Assembly: GCF_958979055.1 (NCBI RefSeq)
Contig: NC_084894.1
Location: forward strand, 27,537,616 to 27,601,615
Reading direction: 5' to 3'
Source of the DNA: Alnus glutinosa
Taxonomy: Eukaryota; Streptophyta; Magnoliopsida; Fagales; Betulaceae
DNA length: 64,000 nucleotides
Shown piece after piece: positions 36,691 to 48,478 of this stretch. The first letter of the stretch is position 1, and the number at the start of each line of letters is the position of its first letter. The notes beneath the pieces were generated by a model. It saw nothing but the letters and a program-made list of their open reading frames with translations, did no database searches and was not told where the DNA came from. Both the position numbers and the translations under genes were made by a program.

Positions 36691-37545
36691 CATTATTTAC
36701 CTCTCTGAAAAATAATTCATAGGATCTTTACAACGTAATATATATTGTTTGGTCAAAAGTGTGACTAAAGCTCCCTAGTCTTTACTAAAAAAATTACTTG
36801 GCAGCTGTTCCTTGCTACAAACTAAAAATTCTTACCACTTCATCAGACAACCTTAAGTGTTTCCAAGAACTTGCAGCTAGATGGTCCTTTGAAGTATTTA
36901 CTGACACCTAGTGTGGTTTGGGCACAGTGGTATTAGAGGATTTAAGACCTCGTTTTAATATAAGTTAGGGTAAATAGGATTTAGGACCTATTTAGGAGCC
37001 GCAGCCTCCAATTTCATACAAGATTAAATAAGCTGAAGAAATTGTATCATGCTCTTATTCAATAACATTATCCTCAAATTGCATATAAGTTCTAAAATTT
37101 CAACAGAGCAGATATATTCATGTGGCCACAAGTTTCTTGACTGGAAATCTAAAATTAATGATGCATGGATGCACAAAGAGAACTTAAAATAAGCCTGTGA
37201 AAGATGGAACATCATCAAGAGGCAAGAATGAAAGTCTCATCACATGGCCTCTACAGAGTCAACCCCACCCAGTCCAAGGATTGGAGTGAGATTTGGTGGG
37301 GTGGAACCTAAGGAAAAAACTAAAGTTGAAGCTAATAAAGCTCGTTTGACAAATGGTAGTTAGATATCTTCTTCATCATTCAGCATTATAATCTCTAGAT
37401 CACAATTATCCTTGGAATGCAATTCAATTCCACCATATTGTCACCTTATATAAAAGACGTGTATACAAGACGTGTATACAAGACGTGTATAGAGTGGCTA
37501 GCTGCTTCAAATCTATTCGCAGTAGCAGGAAGTAAAATTTATTAC
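36691..37545 (-). pseudogene. copy D downstream remnant (exon 6 lost)
   Basis: The segment 36691-36930 matches the region just 3' of exon 6 in copies B (about 40990-41215) and C (about 50440-51010, without the insertion there). Where exon 6 should follow, the sequence instead changes to unrelated DNA (36930-37010) and resumes homology inside intron 5 (for example 'gcagatatattcatgtggcc' near 37107). Exon 6 with the stop codon is therefore deleted. A short triplication of 'acaagacgtgtat' lies at 37455-37492. Confidence 0.7.
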
Positions 37546-37732
37546 CTTGGCACCTTATATTCGGGGTAAAGTTCAGCAATCTTTGCTACGAAATCACCAT
37601 AATTCGATAGAGATTCGACGCACAAGTGCCTTCCAGAGGCTGATTTGGTCTCATACAGCAAGATATGTGCTAGGGCTACATCTTTAAAATGCACATATCT
37701 CATAAAAAGGTCCTCAGGTGCTTCAGTGCATC
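37546..37732 (-). pseudogene. cinnamoyl-CoA reductase-like copy D: isolated exon 5
   Basis: 187 bp, exactly the length of exon 5 in copies A, B and C, with both splice signals (..tgcag before, GTAATA after) and an uninterrupted frame in the expected phase. It encodes the [15 protein letters not shown] and [15 protein letters not shown] segments. Exons 1-4 are missing: upstream, intron 4 homology ends at about 37794 and joins a Ty1/copia fragment. Exon 6 is missing downstream. The locus cannot make a complete enzyme, although the exon itself has suffered no nonsense mutation. Confidence 0.88.
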
Positions 37733-37794
37733 CTGCAGCAAGGATAAAATAGCATCAATAGTGCTTGTATTAACTCTAAATATCAGAAACTTAA

Positions 37795-39240
37795 TCAGAC
37801 AACAATTAAGAGACTTAATCAACTTGCTAGCAGATATCAAGTTGAAAGAAAAAGAAGGGACGTGGAGAACATCATGCAAGATAAGATGTTCAGAAAGTTG
37901 AATTGTACCAATGTGAGTGTTAGTAGCATAGTTGCCATTTCGTAATTTGACATGAGATGAAATGATTGCAATAATTGAAGTGAATAGAGATACCGTACTG
38001 ATCATATGATCAGTAGCACCAGTATCAATTATCCAAAAATTGAGTTTATGACATGGATTATCAAGTGAAGTGTGTGATGATGAAAAAAGAGAATGCTTCA
38101 TATTCAAATCGCAGCTGATGTTGGAGGTTTGATTAAAGCAAGTAATTGTTTCTTGAGAGATAGACAGCTGAGGAGCTTGAAAGTTTTGATCAACTTCTTG
38201 AACTTGATTGGCCGAAGGGGAATTCAGCTTGTTCTTGTTGAATTTATACCCATGAGGATATCCATGTAATTTGTAGCATTTTTCCATCGTGTAACTGAGC
38301 AAGCCACAGTGTGTGCACACAGGTCTATCCTTGCGAAAATTCTGTGAAAATGGTGGTTTATCATTGTGATTCTGCTGATGTTGATACTGTGATGAAGGCT
38401 GGTATTGTGGTGAAGTCTCCGTCATCATTACTGCAGTTTCAACATGCAGAGGATTGATGGAAATTTCACGCTGCCTTTCTTCTTGAATAATCAGAGAGAA
38501 CACCTTATTGATCGATGGTAAAAGATTAATAAGAAGAACCTGTCCTCTGATTTGAGCAAAACTGTCATTCAGTCCCATGGGGAACAGAAAAAAATAATAT
38601 AGTCTTGATGATAATGATCAGCAAGAATCTTGGGAGTAGCACAAGGACATTTTGGAATTGGTCTATAATTGCTCAGTTCATCCCAAAGAGCCTTGAGTTG
38701 AGTATAATATTCACTTACAGTGAGATTCTATTGTGAATGAGCATAAATTGCTTTATGAAATTTGAAGATCCGATGGCCGTTCTTATGTGAGAATCAATCC
38801 TTGAGATCATTCCACATATCTTCAACAAAATTGATGTAAATCACGCTCGCAACAATGTCCATGGATACTGAATTTAGAATCCAAGACAACAACATAGAAT
38901 TGCTACGGATCCATGCGTGGCATTCATTTTCAAGATCAATAGATGGTTTCTTCAATGATCCATCGATGAAATTGACTTTGTTTTTGGCAGTTAAAAGCCA
39001 TCATCATTGAGCGGCTCCAGGTATGATAATTGTCCTCATGAAAAATCTGAGAGACCAAAATAGAGCTGGGACTGTCCCCGTGATAAAGAAAGTAAGGACT
39101 TGAAGAATCATAAAATGTGAAAGAAAATGAACCAGAAGCCATTAATGGCTACTTTGATACCATATTGACTTTTATAATGAATACAACAAAGAGGAAGATG
39201 AAAGGAACTATTTGAGAACTCTGAATTTCTTCTTGTATAG

Positions 39241-39285
<45 letters not shown>

Positions 39286-39380
39286 CAATTTAACAAACTC
39301 TAACTTAATAACCAACTTGTCTAAACTAACTTTGACTTGTTGACTTTGTGCTAACCGTGAAAGTTAGTTCAATACTCTTC
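37795..39380 (-). mobile_element. truncated Ty1/copia fragment (gag + start of protease), copy in D
   Basis: Reading on the minus strand, a near-match to a Met-initiator primer site (ATGGTATCAAAG, about 39165-39155) is followed at 39142 by a gag start MASGSFSFTF and the phrase NYHTWSRSMMMAF. The main frame (38578-37700) holds a CCHC-type knuckle region and the copia protease motif WIIDTGATDHM, then VLHVPSFSFNLISASKL. Integrase, RT and RNase H are absent: the element stops at 37795 and abuts reductase intron 4. The knuckle reads CTHCGLLSYTMEKC, so its GH is replaced by SY. Upstream (39170-39380) is probably LTR, including a long (AT)n, and joins reductase promoter at about 39380. The frame also reads through the junction into exon 5. 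Confidence 0.85.
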
Positions 39381-41220
39381 GCTCACTGAAGTGTGTTACA
39401 CACGGCTGGGTTCGGATTTTAGGCACGTGGCAATATAGGAATGTTGTATTGGCAGTAATGGTTTTCTTTATTTGTCCGAATATCATATTGGTGTTTTTTT
39501 TTTTTATCCCGAAATACGGAAATAGAGGAGATTCATAGATACTATTGGACAATCCCAATTATAGCCTCATTTCATTGGAATTTGTTTAGGTGTGGTAAAA
39601 AAATTATAATATATCTATATATGACTAATGATATTTGTATACACATTCACATTTTGTGTGAGATATTTCACATGCATGGATCCCACACTCAATATGAATG
39701 TGTGTACAAATAACACATCTTCCCATCCATATCAATCCTTGTTTATATGTACCCTACTACTTAGACAATATCAAAACGTCTTATAGTTAGTCTCGTTCCT
39801 TTAACGTAGTTTGATCTGTGTCTCACAAAAGACGTAAAGGTAGGAAGTCAATGAAGAGAGATTAATAACATAAAGTCCCGTTCCTTTAATATCAAACACT
39901 AACCTTTTAATTCGTAAAATAAAATTGATCCATATGATCGTGAACAGTCTTACTCTGATTATACCTCATCACTTGGAAGAACCATACGATTTGCAATGTT
40001 TTCACTGGAATATCATTTCATTCTTTCAACACCCCAATTTGAAAGAATTTTAATAATACAACTCTTTGTCCAAATCACCTATTAAATGCGAGAAAATTTA
40101 TAATATGTAAATAACCCCAATTTGAAGGAGTATAACAACTGTGGGTGGCTCACCAGCCACCCCCAAACCCTCCCATTTTAATTTTATATATATATATATT
40201 AAAATGATGTGACAAAAAGGCTAACATAACACTAACGAAAGTCAAAAAAATTAGACAGAAAAATCACAAAATGACTGATTTCAAATCCGCGACAAACTTA
40301 AGGAGTAAAAATTGATTTTTAAAAAGTGTGACTGATTTCAAATCGCGCATTAACTCAGAGATTTATTAGATATTTACACTTTAAAATATGGAATCAAGGC
40401 ATATTGTTTATGGTCCATATTATAATATACAGATCTAATGATGTAACACCATAGGCAACATTAGTTGCAATAAAACAAATCTATGTTATTTCACATGAAA
40501 ATGAGATAATCATATTTTGAATGTGCAAAGCTACCATTTTGAATTTTTGGTTTTTATACTTAATTTCATCTCATTGAAAAGTGCATAGGGTTGCAACTTT
40601 AATACACAGAAAATATACAAGAAAATCTCTTATTCAATAGAAAAAAAATAACAAAGGTTCAAAAATATAGAAAAACTTGGAAAAAAAAAAAAAAACTATT
40701 ATTTGCTTCTCTCCATGTGTAAAGGGAGTAGAATATAATCTTCTTTAGTTATACCACCGAAGGCTCTTTATTTTCAAAATTTTGGGCATTCCGTTACCTC
40801 CAAAGACACCACATTAAACATAAAGGAGCCAACCTCCAAACTTCCAAAATGTCACAACTCCCCCCCATCTTACCTTTACAACTCACCAACAACTCCCTCA
40901 CCTTTCTAAGAATAACTCAATCAACACCAAACAAATTAAATAGCAAGCTCCATAAATCTCTTACTGCTTTACAATAAAGAAGAAGGTTACATTACCATTT
41001 GACCTATTTACAACATACTACATATTGTTTCGTGAAAAGTTTGACTTACAAAGCTCACTAGGCTTTACTATAAAAATTACTTAGCAGCTGTTCCATGCTA
41101 CAAACTAAAAGTTCTTACCACTTCATCAGACACGAGATAGATGGGACCAAGTATTCACAAGCACTTGCAGCTAGATGGGCCTTTGAAGTGTTTACCGACG
41201 CCTGGTGCGGCGTGCGGCAG
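39381..41220. other. copy D promoter remnant and array spacer
   Basis: 39381-39460 matches the reductase upstream region ('gctcactgaagtgtg', 'ggctgggttcggattttag'). The following spacer (39640-39910, 39990-40130, 40380-41220) aligns with 48040-48420 and 49860-51016 of the next array unit. A stretch at about 40140-40370 is unique to this unit. No gene seen in the spacer. Confidence 0.7.
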
Positions 41221-44200
41221 TCAAGAAATAAATCCCTTGCTCTTTAAACTCTCAACAGCTTCCTTGATAATTTGCTCCACGGGAATGAATTGTAAGCCCA
41301 AGTCCATCAGCTTCTTGGATACAAGCGTCGCCCTCGACAACCCAGGTTGGGTATGCTTAGGCAACCTACATATACCAGAACATCATAACTTAGGCAATTT
41401 ATGCAACCACTTCTATTGCATTTAAGTTCTAAAATTTCCATAGAGCAGATATATTCACGTGGTCATAAGTTTCTTGACTGGAAAATCTAAAAATAATACA
41501 TGATGCATGGCGCATCAAGTAGAACAAAGAAAACTTAAATAAGCCGGTGAAAGATGGAACATCATCAAGAGGCAAGAATAAAAGTCGCATCACTGGGCCT
41601 CTACAGATCCAACCCCACCCAGTTCAAGGATTAGAAGAGCCATTTTATAGTTATGAATTTACTTTGTTACATTTAAAAGTGTATATGATGCCACGTGGTG
41701 GATATGTTACCACATTATTTAAAAAAATTCAATGACGTGGGATCATATATACCATTAAATGCAACAAAATAAAATCCTAACTATGAAATGACTCCTCTCC
41801 ATTTCAAGTAATATGGAGAAGATCATGTTCCGTCCAAGGATTGGAGTGAGATTTGGTAGGGTGAACCCCAGGAAAAACTTAAGTTGATTTTTTATTTTAT
41901 TAAAAAAATATATATATCATAGTTGATTTATGGCCTACTAAAAGTAGTTAAAATCAAAATAAAATAAAAGATACACCTCCATGGTACTTCCTGTAGCAGA
42001 GAGTGCATTATCAATGTCAAACTTAATAAAGCTCGCTTGACAAACAGTAGTTAGATATCTTCTTCATCATTAAGCATTATAATCTCTGGATCACAATTAT
42101 CCTTGGAATGCAATCCAATTCCACCATATTGTGGACTTAAGGTTCTGATGCTGTTATTATGATTATCAGATGTTCAAGTCTATATACAAGACGTGTATAG
42201 AGTGTCTGCTTCAAATCCATTTGCAGTAGCAGGAAGTAAAATTTATTACCTTGGCACCTTATATTCGGGGTAAAGTTCAGCAACCTTTGCTACAAATTCA
42301 CTATAATTCGATATAGATTCAACACACAAGTGCCTTCCAGTTGCTGATTTGTTTTCATACAGCAAGATATGTGCTAGGGCTACGTCTTTAAAATGCACAT
42401 ATCCCATAAAAAGGTCCTCAGCTGCTTCAGTGCCTCCTGCAGCAAGGATAGAATAGCATCATTAGTGCTTTTATTAACTCTAAATATAAGAAACTTAGAC
42501 TTAAAAAGTCACAGACTACATTCAGTTAAAGGTGTGACAGGGGTTTCGCAACATTGACCCAAATAGGGCTAATCTTCTATATAAAGGTAGAATGACAAAA
42601 CTCGTTGAAAGCTTACACTACCATGTTTTTCTCTGCTGCTTATTACTTGGCATGCATTGTCTTTAGCATCCTTCGCTTTTAGCATGGCTACTTCCCAACC
42701 CGGGGAACAGCAAAGGGTGACATGCTTTTGACAACCCAAAGGGTAACTATAGTGAAACCCTTATGGACATCAATTCTCAAGACCAACCTATGGTAGCAAA
42801 GAGATGAAGAGAGTAGTATATCACTGCACACCTGCAGAAGGTGAGGGACTGTCCCTTTTTCCAAGCTGGGGACTACCCACGTATATGACCCTAAATATGA
42901 GATTAAAAGTACTAAATGAATACTTGTTTTCTTTTTATAAGTAATCGAAATATCATTAAAAGCTTTAAGCGCCACTAGATACACATGAAGCATACAAGAA
43001 AAATAAAATAAAAAATAAAAAATAAAAACTAGCTAGAGGAGAAAACAAAACAAAAAAATCATGATAATTAATCACCACAGGAGAAGAAAAGTAGATGTCC
43101 AAAGATACAGAATATTGAAGAAAAAAGACTTAATCTCCTCCAAGGAAATCATGAATACTTGTTTTGAAGAATGTTAACAAACTTAACTTTTAAAGTGACA
43201 AATTCTTTATTTAAGGCAGCCATTTGGTTTCTATTCCTTGTTCCACTCAAGCCTTAATCATATGGAGACTAGACCAAAGTAAAGGGGAAGATGGAGTTTG
43301 TTTGATAAAACTTTTTAGATGGTGCTTTTTGGTTTAAAAAAGTGTGCTGATATGACATAAGAGGTGAAAGTAGTTATGAGTGTTTTGTGTTTGGAGCTAT
43401 TTGTTAATGTTTTTGCTTTTTTCCTTAAAAGGAAAAAAAAAAATCCAAAAAAGGGTAACAAACGGACCCCATGATTTTATCAGGGTAACAAAAAATGAAG
43501 AAAACTTTCTGAGCAAGCCTAACACCCCTATGGCCCTTTGAGTTCTAGCTTGGTAATTCAAGTTGAAGTTAGAAATATAAGTACCATAGCAATATAATGA
43601 TCACTAAAAAGCCACATTGCACAAATAGAGCACTAATGCACTACCCTAAAAAAAAAAAAAGAAAAAAAAAAAAGAGAGCGTTACCCTGGAAAAGGCTGCC
43701 AAACAATAACATGCTTGCGTTGAGTCTTGGAGGAATAACAGGGCCCAACACCATCCCAGGGTTCACCACCACCACATCCAAACCCTTCTCTTTGGAAAAA
43801 TCCCAAGCCGCTTTCTCGGCTAGTGTTTTAGAAATCGGATACCATAACTACACCACAAAACAAACAAACAATATTGTCATTAGTGTTTGTAACATCCTAT
43901 GTATGATTCAGACATTCAGTCCACGTCGATGCAATGCCTGATAACCCAATCGGGAGTACCACAATTATTCTCTAACAAATTGGTTAAAGACTCAAAAGCT
44001 ACACAAACGGACGTGTATTTCGCATATATACGATAGGGGCACTCACTCCCTTCTGCTTGCAGTACTCAATGTCGGTCCAGCAATCCTCAGCCTCGACAAT
44101 GTCGTCTGGCAAATTAAGGCTCGTAGTAATGGCCATGAACGATGATGTCAGCACTACACGGCTCACCCCAGCTTCCTTCGCCGCCGTCAGTACATTTATA

Positions 44201-44733
44201 GTTCCCTTGATCGCCGGGTCCAAAAGTTGCTTCTACAAAAGGCATCAATTTATATATATTGTTATTAGAATAACGGTTAAATCATATATATATATATAAA
44301 ATTAAAAATTAAAAATTAAAAATTAAAAATAAAAAAAAAAAACCTCGGGATCTGGGACTTGATCGAGGATGTTGGGAGAGGCAACGTGGAAGACTCCGGC
44401 GCAGCCATTGACGGCAGAGACGATGGAGCCGTAATCAAGGAGATCGATCTGGAAGAGACGGAGGCGAGTCTCAGCGCCTTCTAGGGCCTCTAGGTGCTTC
44501 GTTTCACTCTCGTTCTCTGCAAATAGGGAGCGAATTTAAGCGGGGAGATGGCATTTCCGTAGATAAATGCAAGAGTAAGCGCATTTTTGAAACGAAAAAT
44601 AGTGTGTGAACTAACTGAGATCTTGGACGGTGGCGTGGACAGTGTAGCCACGGTCGAGAAGTAGACGGACGACCCAGGATCCAATGCAGCCGCTGGCTCC
44701 GGTGACGCACACCACCTCACCCTCCTTCGCCAT
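41221..44733 (-). CDS. cinnamoyl-CoA reductase-like protein, copy B (6 exons, 323 aa)
   Basis: Exons: 44733-44616, 44516-44344, 44232-44047, 43847-43685, 42436-42250, 41365-41221; total 972 nt ending TGA, with the same phases and exon lengths as copy A apart from the shorter first exon. The start is MAKEGEVV. Rossmann motif TGASGCIG at 11-18; triad by position S128, Y162, K166 (LWYPISK). Compared with A, the segment after the catalytic serine reads [16 protein letters not shown] instead of [16 protein letters not shown], and exon 4 ends LLFGSLFQG instead of LMLVRLLQG, so substrate range may differ. All splice sites and the frame are intact. Intron 4 carries a LINE insertion shared with C. Very similar to copy C in exons and introns, so the two are recent duplicates. 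Confidence 0.92.
42931..43150 (-). mobile_element. short LINE-type retroposon in intron 4 of copy B
   Basis: 220 bp flanked by a 15-bp direct repeat atgaatacttgtttt (42916-42930 and 43151-43165). The minus strand ends with '..aatgatatttcgattacttataaaaag', the plant L1-type tail. The same insertion with the same target duplication (one mismatch) sits in intron 4 of copy C, but copy A lacks it. Confidence 0.8.
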
Positions 44734-45382
44734 CCCACTCTCTCCGCTCACTCTAGTGTGGCACTCAGGGCTGGGTTCTGATTTTAGGTACGTGGCAAGA
44801 TAGGAATGCGTAGTGGCAGTAGATATATATATATATATATATATTAACTGTAGTTTACTTTAATAAAGCTTGAGTGATCAACTTGAGTGTCTGGGTAGCC
44901 AATAATTTCATCTAGCGTCTAGTGGGCTTGGAATCACAAATCATCGAGTGGTCCTAACAAGTAAATGGTATTATAAGAATGTGCGGTTCATTGTGAGATT
45001 TTTTATTGTTTTAATTTTAATTTATTGTACTGTATTTAATTTATTATTATTATTTCAAATTAATATGGTCTAATATTAACAATAATATTTTCAACCAATT
45101 ATTTATTTAATTGTTAATTTTTAGATTGATATTATTTTATTTCATTAAGAATTTTGTGCATCATCCAAAATTATTTCTAACAATCTTAAAGATTGAGTTA
45201 GGTTGATGGTTGCACAAATATTTTGATTAAGATGATAATAGTAGTATTTGAGCTTATGAGAAGTCAAATACAATTAGAGTTTGCGGTATGCAATTCGCAT
45301 ACAAAGAAAAATGAAATCAATTCTTGGTTGAAAAGATAAAAACTCTGTAGTGAAAAAATATCTGATAATCGATTTGTTTGTC

Positions 45383-45423
<41 letters not shown>

Positions 45424-46116
45424 AGCTTAATTTTATGTGTAGGTACTGGAATTTGGAAGTTAAAATATTTTGACTAAAATAATTTTTGATTATTTGAACT
45501 CAAATTTGTGTTATTTAATTTATTTGTCAAATAATCTTTTCTTGTTAGGTCATGAATCTTACAATAAAAAGTTGATCCATTTATAGATTTTTATAACTTA
45601 GCAATTTCTATTGTGATGTGCTGAGTTTGTTGGAGAACATTCACGTCGATTAACAATAACCAAAGTGAATGATTACTCATGTTGTAAGAAGAAAAAAGGC
45701 ATTGCTAACTGTTTGCAAAGAATACCACTTTGCTGAAGATTTTTGCAGGTAAGCAAATGGTAGAATGAAGAGATGAGTGCATGTTGAATTGATCTATTTT
45801 TATGACACCCAGTTGGTGTGTGGTCATTGTGGTGACTTAGCCTATTTTGAAGGATATTGGAGTAAAACCGTTGGCTCCGTAGTTAGTTCTTAAATTATGT
45901 TTCATATGCCTTGATTTTTTTTTTTTAAAAAAAAAAACATATCATACAATTTCATTTATTAAAAAAAAAAAAAAATCAAGTGATGAAGGTGCTCCTTAAT
46001 TGAATTAAAGCTGTAAAAAAATTATAATTAATTACATGAATATTGTATCTAATAAGCAGCTTATGTTGATTGATCTATTTGAAAAATTAAATAGCATCTA
46101 GCACTTATAGTTCTTT
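44734..46116. other. copy B upstream region and spacer
   Basis: 44734-44970 is the promoter side of copy B and aligns with 54570-55015 upstream of copy C, including TACGTGGC at 44789-44796. Beyond 44990 the homology stops and AT-rich sequence with no recognised gene follows, including a 36-base A run at 45386-45421. Confidence 0.6.
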
Positions 46117-47743
46117 CAGATATCAAGTTAAAAGAAAAAGAAGGGACGCGAAGAACATCATGCAAGATAAGATGTTCAAAAAGTTGAATTGTACCAATGT
46201 GAGTGACAGTAGCATAGTTGCCGTTTGGTAATTTGACATGAGATGAAATGATTGCAGTAATTGAAGTGAATAAAGATACTGTACTGAATACTGATCATAT
46301 GATTAGTAGCACTGGTATCAATTATCCAAAAATTGAGTTTATGACATGGATTATCAAGTAAAGTGTGTGATGATGAAAAAACAGAATGATTCATATTCAA
46401 ATAAGAAGTAGAAGCAAAAGAATTAACAGAAGAATGCTTCATATTCGAAAGGAAATAAGCAAATTAAAAGATGAAGGGACTGATTTAAGCACATTACCTC
46501 CCATATTAGAGAACAGATGGTCTTGTGTACTACCTACTTGATGTGCTGAAGGTAGAATCTCAACAGCTAATGTTGGAGGTTTGATTAAAGCAAGTAATTG
46601 TTGAATTTGTTCTTGAGAGATAGACAGCTGAGGAGCTTGAAAGTTTTTATCAGCTTCTTGAACTTGATTGGCCGAAGGGGAATTCAGCTTGTTCTTGTTG
46701 AATTTATACACAGGAGGATATCCATGTAATTTGTAGCATTTTTCCATCGTGTGACCGAGCAAGCCACAGTGTGTGGACACAGGTCCATCCTTGCAAAAAT
46801 TATGTGAAAATGGTGGTTTACCATTGCGATTGTACTGATGTTGATACTGTGATGAAGGCTGGTATTGTGGTGAAGTCTTTGTCATCATTACTGTAGTTTC
46901 AACATGTAGAGGATTGATGGAAATTTCACGTTGCCTTTCTTCTTGAACAATCAGGGAGAACACTTTATTGATCGATGGTAAAAGATCAATAAGAAGAACC
47001 TGTCCTCTGATTTGAGCAAAACTATCATTCTCAGTCCCATGAGGAACAAAAAAATATAGTCTTGATGATAATGATCGGCAAGAATCTTGGGAGTAGCTCA
47101 AGGACATTCTGGAATTGGTCCATAATTGCTCAGTTCATCCCAAAGAGCCTTGAGTTGAGTATAATATTCACTTACAGTGAGATTCTGTTGTGAGCGAGCA
47201 TAAATTGATTTATGAAATTGGAAGATCCGAGGGCCGTTCTTATGTGAGAATCAATCCTTAAGATCATTCCACATATCTTCAACAAAATTGATGTGAATCA
47301 CGCTCGCAACAATGTCCTTGGATACTGAATTCAGAATCCAAGACAACACCATGGTATTGCTACGGATCATGCGCGCCATTCATTTTTCAAGATCAATAGA
47401 TGGTTTCTTCAATGATCCATCGATGAAGTTGACTTTGTTTTTGGCAGTTAAAGCCATCATCATTGAGCGGCTACAAGTATGATAGTTGTCCTCATGAAGA
47501 ATCTGAGAGACCAAAACAGAGCCGGGACTGTCCCTTGATGAAGAAAGTAAGGACTTGAAGAATCAGAAAATGTGAAAGAAAATGAACCAGAAGCCATTAA
47601 TGGCTGCTTTGATACCATATTGACTTGTATAATGAATACAACAAAGAGGAAGATGAACAAAGATTGAGAGAAAATGAAGTATTTGAGAGCTCTGAATTTC
47701 TTCTTGTATATCAAACGTAGTTAATGAATTACAACAGAAAAAC

Positions 47744-47779
<36 letters not shown>

Positions 47780-47936
47780 GAAGGCTAAAACCTACAATCA
47801 TTTGTACAGCTAACATCCAGCTCATACTCCACGTCATATAACAATTTAACAAACTCTAACTTAATAACCAACTTGTCTAAATCAACTTTGACTTGTTGAC
47901 TTTGTGCTAACCGTGAAAGTTAGTTCAATACTCTTT
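46117..47936 (-). mobile_element. truncated Ty1/copia fragment, second copy (unit E)
   Basis: Same element and same right-hand junction as at 37795-39380: 'tcaatactctttgctcactg' at 47925-47944 equals 'tcaatactcttcgctcactg' at 39369-39388. It keeps about 160 bases of gag (46400-46560) deleted from the other copy and more of the LTR region (47713-47850). The knuckle is STHCGLLGHTMEKC, with the first Cys changed to Ser. The gag start lies at about 47599 and the protease-like phrase at about 46300 reads DTSATNHM, so the aspartic protease motif DTGA is lost. The left end at 46117 stops earlier than the other copy. Confidence 0.85.
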
Positions 47937-48478
47937 GCTCACTGAAGTGTGGTACTCAGGGCTGGGTTTGGATTTTGAATTTGGATCCTCTCCATTTCAA
48001 GTGGAGAGAATTTCTCTCCATTTTGAATTTTAGTGTGAAATTCTCACATACATAGATCTTACACTCAATATAAAAATGTGTACAAATAACAAATCTCTCC
48101 ATCCGTATCCATCCATATCAAAACATCTTAAAGTTAGTCTCGTTCTTTTAACATAGTCTGATCTCTGTCTCACAAATGACATAAAGGTAGGAAGTCGATG
48201 AAGAGAGATTAATAACATAAAGTCCCATTCCTTTAATATCAAACACTCATCACTCGGAAGAACCATCCGATTTGCAATGTTTTCACTGAAATATCATTTC
48301 ATTCTTTCAACACCCCAATTTGAAAGAATTGGAATAACATAAATCCTTGTCCAAATCACCTATTAAATGCAAGAAAAATTGTAATATGTAAATAACTCCA
48401 ATTTGAAGGAGTGTAACAATTTTTTTAACATGAACATAAGTACAAAGAATGAAGTAAACGAAGAACTCAAACTAATAC
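47937..48478. other. unit E: reductase promoter scrap and spacer
   Basis: 47937-47985 matches the reductase upstream region ('gctcactgaagtgtggtact', 'gggctgggtttggatttt') but no exon follows; coding parts of a fifth reductase copy have been lost. The 48040-48420 spacer aligns with 39640-40130. A third copy of its end ('tccttgtccaaatcacctat', 48346) is at 58919. Confidence 0.7.
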
